Positions 47,402 through 58,422 of a stretch of 64,000 nucleotides of DNA are shown here, piece after piece. Source of the DNA: Ischnura elegans. Lineage: Eukaryota; Arthropoda; Insecta; Odonata; Coenagrionidae. The stretch's first letter is position 1; every line of letters starts with the position of its first letter. Under the pieces are notes generated by a model that was given only the letters and a program-made list of their open reading frames with translations, was not told where the DNA came from and did no database searches. The translations under genes were made by a program, and so were the position numbers. The stretch covers positions 58,512,069 to 58,576,068 of the forward strand of contig NC_060254.1 of NCBI RefSeq assembly GCF_921293095.1, read 5' to 3'.

Positions 47402-47497
47402 GAGGTAGAAGGAAAGAGAACGATGGAAAGAGCAAGGAAAAGATGGAGGGATTGTATGGATAATGAATTGAGGGAGAAGGGTTTGATGGATAGGTAG
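47402..47497 (+). pseudogene. LINE RT C-terminal tail
   Basis: GKRTMERARKRWRDCMDNEL then REKGLMDR and stop. Matches the R-x-R-x-R-W-x-D-x-V-x-x-D-L-x-x-x-G tail of non-LTR retrotransposon RTs. The frame is open for 31 codons. It lies antisense to SoxE-A, in an intron. Confidence 0.65.
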
Positions 47498-48760
47498 GGG
47501 CGAATCCAGGATTTTTTTCTCGGGGGCGGCACAAGGGTCTCATAGATCTTTTAATTTTTGAGATTAAAAACAAAAAATAACAATTACTGTAGCACACATT
47601 CCTTTTATTTTGATATGAAAGTTATTTATGTTAAATAAAATGATTGAGGCTCATCAACACACAAAATAAAACAAATTTAATGATAACCTTATTAAAAACT
47701 TATCTATGTGTAACCCTTAATGTAAACCTTTTTTTCTTACTTCATTGGTAGGCTTCGCTAATTTATGACTCAAACATCTTTTACCAGGGAAAAATTATTA
47801 TCAATCACCACGGTTACACTCTACAACCAGCTCAGCTGAAAATAAAATCTTACGAGAGTAAACTGGTCATTTACCTGCACTTAAACAGGTATTGAATTTT
47901 ATTTTAGCCAACAGAAATTAATGAATACAGTAATAAAGTATATTTTCAAGGATATCCCCACCAGTAAAGTGGCTAACAGAGAGTTTATGCATAAATAGAA
48001 GTATCGTGAATTATGAGAAAAATCCTATGACAATCATTGGGATAATACTAATGATTATTGTAGCATTTTTCAGTTAATTTAGTTCATTTTCAGAACAAAA
48101 CTTAGCCACCTCAAAATGTCAGTCAGAACAGTGATCCCTAATGTCAATAGCTGCAGAGAAAGAAGAAGAAGAGCCTGTCTGATGAGGATATGCCTTTATC
48201 TAATGACTAACTATTGAAGATGGGCAAATTAACTCTATCCTAACATTTAAGTGCTTAACAATTCCTAAAATTTCAGGTTCTAGGATGCAGACCACACATT
48301 TAATCTAAATATAGTTTTCATATCTAATCCCCCCTTATCCCAGCCCCCGTAAAACTTTTGATTTTTTTTTAAAATTTGTCATAAAGGTTACATTTAGGAA
48401 TTATGTTTCACTAAGCATAAAAAACAATGATATTTTTAAAACTGCCGGCGCAGCACCAAATCATAGTAACCACTTTTCCCTGAGAGGTGAGGGAATGCTG
48501 CTCCGGTGTGTTCTGGCCAAAATTAAGCACTAGCCATGTTGATTCAAATAACAGCAAGACACTTAAGTTCACACTGACTGGTATTAATTTGTCTTGTTAA
48601 AATAGTTCCTGGAGTTTAGGTTCATTTTTGAGATTAAAAACAAAATATAACAATTACTGTAGAACATATTCCTTTTATTTTGATATGAAAGTTATTGATG
48701 TTAAATAAAATGATTGAGGCTCCGTAATACACAAAATAAAACGAACGTAAATATAACTGC
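47494..48760 (+). repeat. MITE family M8, two direct partial copies
   Basis: 47494-47715 begins aggggcgaatccaggatttt. Its block tgagattaaaaacaaaa, tgatatgaaagttat, aatgattgaggct recurs at 48625-48740. The same block is inverted in 15487-15756. Both copies are inside the last SoxE-A intron. Confidence 0.7.
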
Positions 48761-48975
48761 ATTAAATGCTTGTCTGTTTTTCAAGTGTTCAGGGCAGTGG
48801 CTTAACCAGGAATTTATTTTGGGGGGTGGGGTGAGAGTCCAAAATCAAGGGGTAAAATTTTTGAAAGACAGGGTACTAAGTAATGGGTATATTGACCTAC
48901 ACTCCAAGAACTAATTTAGCATGAATTAAACGAGGTCAAGATAAGGAAAAAAATTATTAATTTGTCTCTCATTAC

Positions 48976-49126
48976 CTGGTTGCCATGGTGATGATGGAAG
49001 AGTCGGTTGTGGTGGGAGGGAGGGGAGATGGGTGGGGGAAGGGAGAGTGTCTGAGGATCCCGGCACTGTGCACCACTGCTGCCCTCTGTAGGCTGCGGTG
49101 TGAATTGGAACTGTGGGTGGTGCCCA
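48976..49126 (-). CDS. SoxE: SoxE-A internal exon, Pro/His-rich
   Basis: Acceptor ttgttttacag| and donor aaccag|gtaatg. The first base completes a Ser codon with the previous exon; then 50 codons: GHHPQFQFTPQPTEGSS ... SLPPPISPPSHHNRLF, HHHHGNQ. No domain beyond Pro/His-rich linker, consistent with the region between the HMG box and C-terminal activation domain of SoxE proteins. Coding support comes from exact splice signals and phase continuity on both sides. Confidence 0.8.
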
Positions 49127-50765
49127 CTGTAAAACAATACGATTCTCTCAGTCAACACAACAAACATTCAGCAAAATAAAAATTAACAAGTGCATCATCA
49201 TCTTTTTGATCGATAATCACTTAATTTGTCTCAAGGTTATCATAGTGAATTTTAAGAAAGAACGGAATGTCACTTCCTCAAAGTTGAAGAGGTAAAGGGC
49301 TTAATATTATGCTTTTATAAAGCATACAATCATATCATTAAATCAATAAAATTATCATAATGATGAATCATAATTGCAACAATCAAATTACTATAAATGT
49401 AACTATGCTCAATATGTTTCTGAATTTCTTCCTTGGTTAGAAATAAAATTTCGCATTATCTGGCACATTGTCCATAAGCACATGGACGATAACAAAAAAT
49501 GCAGCAACCTTTACCTTGAAAATACTCTGCAAAGACACCATATTAGAGAATCTTTATGGGGTGGCATACAAACAATAATGGAAAAAATTCACTTCAAAAA
49601 CATTATTTGACTTCACTAAGAATTAAACCAGCATCACCAGTGATATATTTTTGAACAATAAGCGCTAAAAATATGAATAAAATGATATGAAAAGGATATC
49701 ACCTTGATGGTTGGGTACTAGCAGGTACTTGGCACCACATATTAAGGAGTTTTTTTCTACATTGGTACCTACCATACAAATCCACCAATACCAGGATCTT
49801 CATATAAAGATGCCCGTTGTATGTTGGCAGGATGATATTTTGTACATTCTGGTCTCTGAGAATTTGTGCTTGAAGCTACTTCCACCGATAAGTTTGGTGA
49901 GATTCCTCTCGACCTGAGACAAAAGATGAAACAGCTCTTAAGCATTTGATCCTTCATTTCCTTGGGGACTAAATGCTTAACGACAATTAATTAAAGATAC
50001 AGGAAAACCTCCATAAATTGAAACTTATGGGGACCAAAATAAGGGAACTTCCATAAAGAGTGAGTTTCACTAGAAGGAGTTGAACTGAAACAGATTCTTA
50101 AATTATAAGGAGCATTGATGCGGAACATTTTTAAAGGGAGAAGCATTAATTTACATTTAATAGAGGTACTCAGGCACATGCAGTTGCAGTTCTGGTTATC
50201 TTTATGATCACCCAAATCAGCCTGTTCACATTTGAATTAATTTTGAGTGCATTTGTTATTGCTGTCAGAGTAGTCTTATGGTTTTATTAGTAGAAAACTT
50301 GAATCTGAACATTGATCATTTAAATAAATAAAATTGTGTCTTTCTGCAGTTGTGGAGGATGCATGGCCCGAACCTGGGCATGTCATACTATTCCAATAAT
50401 CAAAAATCATCGCCAGAGAGAATAAATATTTCCCTGGGCTGGTAAGGGAGGCAATAGAATTGCGAATCATGAAAAGAACTTCAATAGAGAGGACGGCTAT
50501 CCTTTATCTTCATCATTCAAACAGTTCTTCCAGCAATGGAATTCAAACCGAGCAAATCACCGTACACCTAAATAGCCTTATATATAAAGAATTGCAGCTC
50601 TGTAGATCATTTGGACCCGAAGACGGGAGCTGGAACGTGCCCTAAACTGTCGTCAAAAATGAGTCTACATGGAATTAACATGGAAACCAATCATCAATTT
50701 AATCGCAGCAGAAAATTCTGTAATAATTTTAGGTCTCAAATGAGTTACATGAGCAGGTCATTAGG

Positions 50766-51067
50766 TATGGTATGGTATTTGAAGGAGGCGACCGACAGCC
50801 TAGGTCATTTACACCAGGAGGGAAGGGTAGGAAAGGAAGGGTGGAGAGAAACCCAGCATTGGCATTAGCCTACTTAAGAAAGGCACCAAGGGGACCACGG
50901 CTTAACGTCCCATCCGACGGACGGAGTGTTGTCCTTGAAATGTCCTCCACACAATATTCAAGGAGGTAGTGGGCAGTCTCTTAAATATTCTGTGCCACCG
51001 CCGGGATTTGAACTTGAGTCCACGGGGTGGGAAGCCAACACGCTAGCCACCACACCAATCCGACCCC
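50766..51067 (-). mobile_element. tRNA-derived SINE with 11-bp target duplication
   Basis: Flanked by AGGTCATTAGG at 50755-50765 and 51068-51078 (exact). The minus strand starts ggggtcggattggtgtggtg, gctagcgtgttgg (A box), then gttcaaatcccggcggtgg (B box), a body with gtccgtcggatgggacg and ggtccccttggtgcc, and ends in ccataccata. It lies 137 bp into the intron after exon 51205-51303, in the same strand as the gene. Confidence 0.93.
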
Positions 51068-51204
51068 AGGTCATTAGGGATTTGAAAGAGAATTATTGAA
51101 TCAATGTGAGGACGGTAATCAGATAAGAAAGATGAGTGAGGAGCTTCATCAAATCAATATTTGATTTGTCCATTTATGATGATGATCATGTCAATATATC
51201 TCAC

Positions 51205-51303
51205 CTTGACACTATAGTGCTCACTGGACAAGACGGTGTTTTGGGCGGTGTTGGAGGTCCTCCATGGAGATTAGCATCGCCTGCACTCCCGTGGAAAGGC
51301 ATC
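51205..51303 (-). CDS. SoxE: SoxE-A internal exon with GGPPTPPKTP motif
   Basis: Acceptor ctgttttcccag| and donor gtcaag|gtgaga. The first G completes an Arg codon begun in the exon at 52665. Codes MPFHGSAGDANLHGGPPTPP then KTPSCPVSTIVS. The G-P-P-T-P-P-x-T-P motif is characteristic of SoxE proteins (Sox8/9/10, Sox100B), downstream of the HMG box. A GT right after SCP (ccagtgagc) could be an alternative donor but would break the phase with the next exon. Confidence 0.88.
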
Positions 51304-51997
51304 CTGGGAAAACAGTCATTTGAGAGTTTATATTCATCGGATATGTAAAATAAGCAAGGTAATTATTGATAGGCACTTCAAATGCATCCATTGATCCATA
51401 ATGCAGCATGTATTCAATAAACTGAGAGAAATCGTACAAAATTGCAACGTTGCCTCATCCTATGCAGTGACGTTATTTTTATGATGCAAGTCATTATTTA
51501 CATTTTCTTACTAAATTTTTTGTTTTTGTTACGAATGTATGTATTAGAAATTTTGAGGCAACAAAATTGATAAAAGTGCTATTTGACCATTATGTCTTTT
51601 GTTGACCAGTGCTGGAACAGCATTCCAGCACCATGACACCACTGATCGTATGGTCATGTAAAGCTAAATAACCTCATGTATTTGCCCTAAGTTAAGAATA
51701 ATGTGACAGAAGGCATCCAATACTGCTGGGCTGACTCTCAGCTCTTCTGCTAGGAATGATTAGAATTATTTATTTTTTAGATTTTACGGGCAGGGTTATT
51801 TTATTCCCTAGAATTGCGACAGTTACATCTTATTAATCATGATTATCACATATTAACTAGCCTGGCTCTCAGGTTCAAAAATTACCTGCCTTTAATAGGA
51901 AGCCATGCAAGATTATCGAACACATTCCTTTATTATCGTTATCATAAATTTCTCCCATCTAATTTGCTCAGCAATTGCTTTCATGTTGATTATTTTC

Positions 51998-52234
51998 ATT
52001 GAGTGTTGGTCTTTGAGAATTAAATGCAAAATTTTATTAACCAACGTTTCAGCATATTTTTATACCTTATTCAGAAATGTTTTGCAATGAAAATAATTTG
52101 TTTATCGATTTCATATGAATATAATTGATGAATGAGATTGTTCATAGCAAAAAAGCCTGAAGAAGGTATAAAAATATGCCGAAACAGTGGCCAAAAAATA
52201 TCGTTTTTAATTCTTAAAGACATACACTCCATGA
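51998..52234. repeat. Fold-back element with paired CTGAAGAAG-stem-GAAAC motifs
   Basis: Left: gagtgttggtctttgagaat ... ccaacgtttcagcatatttt, tataccttattcag. Right: cctgaagaaggtataaaaat, atgccgaaacagtgg ... ttcttaaagacatacactcc. Inverted, arms about 90 bp. The right-arm motif (52157-52185) is CTGAAGA, stem ggtat/atgcc, GAAAC. Confidence 0.8.
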
Positions 52235-52664
52235 CATTATGATACCTCCACTGCATAAACGCTTAACAATCGCACACCGAAACAAATCCGCTTATCTGGT
52301 AGCCCTTTTAGAAGGTAATAGATGAGCAGATTTGATTCGGTGGGCGATTGTTGAGCGTTTGTGCCGTGGAGATATCGATTAATAAAGGTTAAAAATAGAG
52401 GTCAAGAGAAGGAATAAAAATTTAATGTTTTTCATGTTCATTGCAAAGATTATGTGACAGAGAATTTTCGCAAACATTGCTATTTTAACAATTATTCTAT
52501 AGAGCTATTCATTAGAATAACAATTTCGTAGAAATATGAATAACGGACATTTTCAAGAACCTAACGCGTCCACAAACCAGGGATTTCAATAAATTTACGA
52601 AAACTTCAATGAAGTTTGTTGCTGAGCGTTGATTGGCATCACAGCCGGGATGCGAACCAAGTAC

Positions 52665-52876
52665 CTCTGCGAGTAGGCGTGGTGCAGGCATCTGGCCGCG
52701 GCGTCTGCCCCCGGAGGCGGCGACCTCGGCCCCTCTCGTCCGCCGCTGCACGGCTCGCGCTGTTGCTGCCCCCGGGGGCCGGGAGAGTTCCCCGCCGGGG
52801 GCAGCGGCTCCTGCCCCCCACCAGCACTGCCCCCACCGGCCGACTGCTTTGCCTGCTTCCTTCGACGAGGCTGATA
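52665..52876 (-). CDS. SoxE: SoxE-A exon: end of HMG box plus Gly/Gln/Pro linker
   Basis: Acceptor gttgaatacag| and donor gcagag|gtactt. Begins YQPRRRKQAKQ, the basic end of the Sox HMG box and its nuclear localisation signal, continuing exactly from HPDYK of the upstream exon. Then SAGGGSAGGGQEPLPPAGNS, PGPRGQQQREPCSGGREG, PRSPPPGADAAARCLHHAYS and Q, with AG left over (phase 2). G+C content is very high compared with the introns. Long frames on both strands across this exon are shadows. Confidence 0.88.
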
Positions 52877-53090
52877 CTGTATTCAACAACAAGAACAATC
52901 GCAAAAATATTTTCAATCAAAGTTGGGAAAGTCAACGGATAAAATCATCGGATTTTTAAAAATTTAACATGTGTCAAAAACGGTATGAAGACTTATTGCA
53001 TTGGGTAAATCAGCAAAAAATAAATTAATGAATAGAATGAGCTAACAAAGTATGTACTATCATTTTCAATAATATGTAGATATCCATGAG

Positions 53091-53370
53091 CAGTGGCGCA
53101 GCGAGGAGGAGGAGTTTTTGGGGGATAAATCCCCCCAGAGCTGAGAGAAACTTTAAAGTTTAATCCATTTTACTTATAGAAGAGTGTAAGGATTAATAAA
53201 ATATCCCTCAGAAAGACATAAAACTCACCATTTTGAACCATTCATCTTAAAAATTTTCTCGGGGAGGGGCCCCCCACCTCTCGCTTATATTATCCTGGCG
53301 GGTATACCAAACACCCAAGGTCTAGTTGCGCCTAAACCCCCCCTAGCCTTAATTCCTATATACGCCCCTG
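53091..53370 (+). mobile_element. hAT-like MITE in SoxE-A intron
   Basis: 280 bp, cagtggcgcagcgaggagg to cctatatacgcccctg. Flanks TCCATGAG (53083-53090) and CCCATGAG (53371-53378), one mismatch. Confidence 0.9.
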
Positions 53371-54140
53371 CCCATGAGTACCATTTTATTGAAGGGACCG
53401 GGTCGGCGAAAACTTGGAGGGTTGGCACTCAATATAAGCTACGTCATTTTCCTTACGTCATCGAGAGCCGACGAGGTCGGACTTGGATGGGGCAGGGCTT
53501 GAGAAATGGGAGACAAACTCCAGCGGTAAAAGCCCGAACGAATGGAATACACTGAGGAAACTCACGTCCACGCACTCATTGGATCGTCAGAGTGTTTTCT
53601 ATCGGTCTCCGTGGCGTGGTCTTTTCTCTCTTTAGATTCATATTTGGACTCACCGTTTATGCCGTACGGAGACGTGGCTCTATGGCTGACATGAGTAGGT
53701 TTATTCCATACGCATTTATTGCGGTGGAGTTCCCAACAAGTATTCACTGACCCGGCTTTATCAGTAAAATGGGATTAGTGGATATGTATTTAAATATTGT
53801 ATTATTGAAAACGATGGTACCAAAGAATTTGCTACTTCCAAAAGTCAAGCAAGGCATCCTTAATTAATTAGAGGAAATTGTTTTTAATTCGTAAGGAGTG
53901 ATTGCAGGAAAAATCGTCATCTCTCTTATATTTGCCCATAAGTTTCCAATTGGAAAACGCGATAGTCACCGCCCAATTTTCATGAGTTGGTGACGTCATT
54001 AGGTACGGGATCATTTACTCCTTCAGGGACAACAGCTCATTGATTGAATCACGCAAGGCCGATGCGAGAGGATGAGGTATAGCGGAGAAGTAATAACCCG
54101 CTCGCTAGGAGTTGGTGACATCATCAAAATATTTGCGTAA

Positions 54141-54561
54141 AGTATGAATCAGACGATCATTTTTACCGTCCCTCAGAATGATAGCTCAGGCGATAGCTTT
54201 TCAGGGACCAAAAGAGTGATCGCTCGACCCATCTTTTTCAGTATCACACGATCATTTTCACCGTTCCTTTTTACATAGAATATTCCGTCCCTTTTCCGTA
54301 TTTACAACTGTCATTCAATTGAAAGCCGAGAGTGGCGTTAAAATGGCTATTAATAGCGCCCGTGAGTTAAAATTGGCTGAAAGACGGTGTCAGCGACGGA
54401 AAAAGGGACGTTCCGAGTGATGGAAAAAGGGATGGGATTTCCATCCCTCGAGCATCGTGGAAAATGATCGCGTAAAACGCTCATTTTTTCCGCCATCATT
54501 TGAGCGATCGCTGGAGATGTCCCTCGAAAGGGATGGGAAAAATAATCGCGTGGTTCAGGCG
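54141..54561 (+). mobile_element. Inverted-repeat MITE (family M3), copy 4
   Basis: Starts agtatgaatcagacgatc, ends cgcgtggttcaggcg. TAA flanks both ends (54138-54140 and 54562-54564). Contains tcagaatgatagctcaggcg, gtgatcgctcgaccc, tggcgttaaaatggct, ccgccatcatttgagcgatc. A 3-bp TAA duplication would fit PIF/Harbinger, but other copies do not confirm it. Confidence 0.7.
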
Positions 54562-54669
54562 TAAGGTATAATCCCTTCGATTTTTCGCTGCAAAAAGGCT
54601 TTAGAAGTGGGCGACGGAAAAATACTGGTCAATTTTTTTTTTTATTCGATCACAATCGCCTATATAAAA

Positions 54670-54810
54670 ATGGCGAACGACCCCGGAATTGCCCTATCGG
54701 ACATATCCCACGCGGGCAACAATCTCGTGCGAAATAATTCATCCATGAAGATTCTGGAGACGCTGGAGACTCGGAGGCTGCGCGCTAGGCGTAGTTTGCT
54801 TGAACAATAG
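54670..54810 (+). CDS. Unidentified 46-codon frame ending at a MITE
   Basis: ATG preceded by ctatataaaa; codes MANDPGIALSDISHAGNNLV, RNNSSMKILETLETRRLRAR, RSLLEQ, TAG. The stop codon is formed by TA plus the first base of MITE copy d. Without the MITE the frame would read one Tyr and stop (TATTGA). The composition is protein-like (mixed charged, few repeats) and unlike the AT-rich surroundings. It might be a remnant exon or part of an unknown element. No family recognised. Opposite strand to SoxE-A, in its intron. Confidence 0.2.
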   Translation: MANDPGIALSDISHAGNNLVRNNSSMKILETLETRRLRARRSLLEQ

Positions 54811-55468
54811 GGTAGTTTCCTTCATCAAAGAAAACGAAAGGCATTGATTGCGATTCGTTACCCACCATTAATGTACACATAATATACAAATTATTTCGTT
54901 TTAGAAATACCGGTTTAGACGAATGGCAATGGTCAATTTTTATCCTCATTTGAAAAAGGCCAGATTGGCGCCCATGCGATGCCACTCCACGTGACGTCAC
55001 AGGGACCTTGTTTCTATACGAGAAGATAGGAGTTATACATCGTCTGAGGTTGCCAATGCATGCATGAGGCGCAGAGCTTAGGGAAACATGTCTTAATAAT
55101 CACTTATTAAAACTGGCTAAGGTCGGAAAGTTTTCTTCATTTGATAAGGTATTAATAATCCTTATTTAAGCCAAGCGCTACCAGCCAGCAGGGTACTCAG
55201 CTACCCGCTAGCAGCCTGCGTCGTATCAGCGCTCAACTCGCCTCAAGGTCACATCACAGGGCGGCAGCGGGAACCAGAAATGCGTCACACGGAGAGATTT
55301 CCCGGCATTCATACTTACGCGTCGCGTTTTCGCGCGCTTGAAAATTTTCACTTTTCATATAATCGCGAAAAATAGATATCGTCATTTAAAAATCTAAAAG
55401 CGTGAAATACGTATCTAGGAGTAATAATCTTTCGATTTAGGCAATAAAAAAAATAAAAGAAACCATCC
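54810..55468 (+). mobile_element. TA-target MITE (family M1), copy d
   Basis: gggtagtttccttcatcaaa to aaaagaaaccatcc, TA on both sides. Contains cacgtgacgtcacaggg. In SoxE-A intron. Confidence 0.92.
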
Positions 55469-55544
55469 TATTGAGAATGGATATCTTTAAGAGCGACACG
55501 GAGAGCATAATATTAGAGCCCCACTATATTTCTAGGTCCGACAG

Positions 55545-55745
55545 AAGCGATAAATTAAGAGAGATATTTTGCCGAACGGATAGATGTGCGAATTCCTTTT
55601 TTTGCCCCGAACCATGAAGGACTTTAATAAATGCCAGTCGTAATTTCGTTAGAGCATTTCCTTTTTATGTGGAAATGGCTGGTGTCCTAACACCCCCTGC
55701 CACACGCCTTTTAGGCACCTTGCAGGGTAATAGGTATGTAGATGG
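55545..55745 (+). repeat. Dispersed repeat family R5, copy 2
   Basis: aattaagagagatattttgc, ggtgtcctaacaccccctgc and acacgccttttaggcacc align with 3715-3935 along its length. Confidence 0.7.
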
Positions 55746-56642
55746 AGATGAACTCTCCAAGTTTTCATTGGCCAAGACTTATTTCTTCATTGTTTAGTGT
55801 TAGATGGCAATTAAACTACATTATGACACATTGACACTACTCCAATTCTTTTTTCTCAAAGAACCTGAATTGCTATTTCATATTCAGTAAGATCCACTGT
55901 CCTGAAACACAGGGGGACCCATACGAGGGACAATTTTATGCGCTATTTCCTTCGGTCAACGTCCTCGTCTATGCTTTCGCTTGGCGTTGCAGCCAGAGGA
56001 ACGACTTTGAAAAGACGCAAATAGTTCCCTACCTTTCTCTCTCTATACTCGCCATATAATGACTTCCTTTCATAGTGTCTCCGATCCTTGTTGCCTTTTC
56101 CATCGCTTCGTTTACCGTATTCCCATCCCTTTGTAATTTAATTTGAAAAGGAAATTTTTATATATTTAACTTAAGCTCTTAGGGACTAATTAAATCTTGG
56201 CTTAGGTAGAGGATCTTTCGGAGAAGAATGCGCCATTATTCGAAATTGCTTGGGATTTCAGAGAAGGCGTTTATGTGGGCGTCTCGCGTGAAGTCTTTTC
56301 GATCTAGGAAGGCAAGGGGACTCCACTGTATACTGTAATATTTGTGTGAAGGTGTTCTTTACGTTACGACCGCTATCTTGCACTGAATTTTCTAGCAGGA
56401 TGCACGGATTTGTATGGCGTCCATTAAGTACCAGAGCCGGGTGATCGAGTCAAATCTCGCTTAATCTCACTCGTAATCACGTAATTTTCTTCCTACAAGA
56501 AAACGATGTACGAGGTAAATAGAGAATCGTCTCCTATGGCCGGAGAGCTCACGTCGCAGGTACGAGATGATATACTGTGTTGGTTTGCTGAAACGGGAGA
56601 ATTCGCCAGTGACCAACCCCAATCTCTCAACCGTAAACTATA
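55746..56642. other. Intronic non-coding stretch
   Basis: Nothing recognised; tatcacgtaatttt-like block at 56470 resembles 29604. Confidence 0.4.
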
Positions 56643-57304
56643 GGGTGGTTTCCCATTATTTTTATGGCCTAAATCGAAGGATTAGTACTACTGAAGTACG
56701 TATTTAACGCTTTTAGATTTTTAAATGACGGTACCTATTTTCCGCGACTAAATGAAAAGTGAAAATTTTCAAGCGCGCGAAAACGCGACGACTAAGTATG
56801 AATGCTGGGAAAAGCCCGTGTGACGGCATTCTGGTTCCGGCTTCCGCTGTGTGAGGCCACCTTGGTGCGAGGCTGTGAGCGCCGCTACGATGCAGGCTGC
56901 TAGTAGGTAGCAGAGTACCCTGCTAGCATGTAGAGCTTGGCTAAAATAAGGATTATCAATACCCTATCAAACGAAGGAAATATTCAGACCATAGACAATA
57001 TTATTAGGTAATTCATTATTAAGAGATGTTTCCCTCAGCTATGTGCCTCATGCATGCATTGGTAATCTCAGACGATAAAGAACACCTGACTACTCGTATA
57101 GCATCTATGTCCCTGTGACGTCACGTGGAGTGGCATCGCATGGCCGCCAATCTGGCCTTTTTCAAATGAGGTTAAAGTTGGCCATTAACATTCGTCTAAA
57201 CTGGGATATATGAAACCAAATAATTTGTATATTATGAATACTCTAATGGTGGGTAACGAATCGCAATCAACGCCTTTCATTTTCTTTGATGAAGGAAATT
57301 ACCC
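56643..57304 (-). mobile_element. TA-target MITE (family M1), copy e
   Basis: gggtggtttcccattattt to gatgaaggaaattaccc. Contains gtccctgtgacgtcacgtgg. Inverted relative to copy d, 1.2 kb away in the same intron. Confidence 0.9.
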
Positions 57305-57696
57305 TTATACGCCTATTGTTTATTAAAGTCCTAAATTGTTCCGGGTGAAAACGAATTCCCATGCCTATCCGTTCGGAAAATATCCCATTTTGGGGAGAAA
57401 ATGCTCGGGTTTGAGCAATGGTTAGGTTAACGTATCACAGCGATTAAACTCAAGGTAAATATCACTTGACACTGATTTTTAATCTCAATGTTATTGTACA
57501 TCCCCTTCAAGATGGCTCTCAGCTCACCAATCTCTTATTTATCTCTCATCACCTTAGCATCAAATCAGCAAAAAAAAAATCAAAACGAAAACAAACATGC
57601 TCACAGACAAAACAAACAACAAATGAACTCACAAACAGAAAACAAACTAAAAATATACAAAAGTGATTCCGGTCATAAAGACACATGCGTAAAGGT

Positions 57697-58422
57697 CAAG
57701 CGCGCAGTTAGGAATTACGGCTAGGGGGGGGGGGGGGTTTAGGAGCACCTAATACTGGGGGTATGGAATACGGGAGGAGCGGGTACCCTCCCCAGAAAAT
57801 TGTTTAGATAAATGGTTCAGAATGGTGCTTTTTACGGCTTTCTGAGGGATATTTTATTTAATACTTACACTATTCTATAAGTAAAATTTATCCAATTAAC
57901 CCCTTCCACTTCACGTATTTTTTGAATATCATGCTCCGATCCTCTATTTAATTTTTCCGTGATTATTTTAAAATGGATTGGTAGGTAATGGAATGATATT
58001 CTGTAGCTTTTAATAAACGTTATAAGTGATAGAATAGTGAAATAAAAAGTCATTATTTTTTCATATTGTACCTATAGTATTTAGTTAAATACATCGAGAA
58101 CACAGCTATTCCTAGTCGTATAAAATCATTTTATTACTTCCAAAGGATCACATTTCATGAAATATGATTTCTTTATGCACACAATGGATTTTATAACATA
58201 GTTAAACTTTCAAAATATTTATATTGCTCCCCTAAATAGTGCTAATATATTGTAAATCTGATGACGAACCACACTCGTCAGTGCGCTATCTGGCATCGTA
58301 AGTTCGTTACGAGCTAGATTCGTCATTTCAGCGGAAGGGGTTCAGTAAAATGGATTAAATATTAAAATTTCTCTGAATACTAAGGGGGGTTATGCTTCAA
58401 ACCCCCCCTCACTGCGCCACTA
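57697..58422 (-). mobile_element. hAT-like MITE interrupted by another element
   Basis: Left part caagcgcgcagttaggaatt ... aagtaaaatttatccaattaa, right part gtaaaatggattaaa ... ctcactgcgccacta. Family as 34432-34724. A 441-bp insertion (57900-58340) splits it at ttaa. The target duplication is not clear. Confidence 0.85.
57900..58340. mobile_element. piggyBac-type MITE (TTAA target), nested
   Basis: Starts ccccttccacttcacg after TTAA (57896-57899) and ends cagcggaagggg before TTCA (58341-58344, a TTAA with one change). Other family copies of the host MITE read attaagtaaaat through this point, which locates the insertion exactly. CCC-starting ends and TTAA target are piggyBac hallmarks. Interior without coding capacity. 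Confidence 0.82.

Noticed and set aside
51221..51439. 72-codon minus-strand frame as a separate gene
   Set aside because: It reads the SoxE-A exon 51205-51303 in the wrong frame and runs through intron; the spliced frame gives the GPPTPP motif.
52616..52959. Plus-strand frames of 108 codons
   Set aside because: Shadows of the GC-rich SoxE-A exon 52665-52876.
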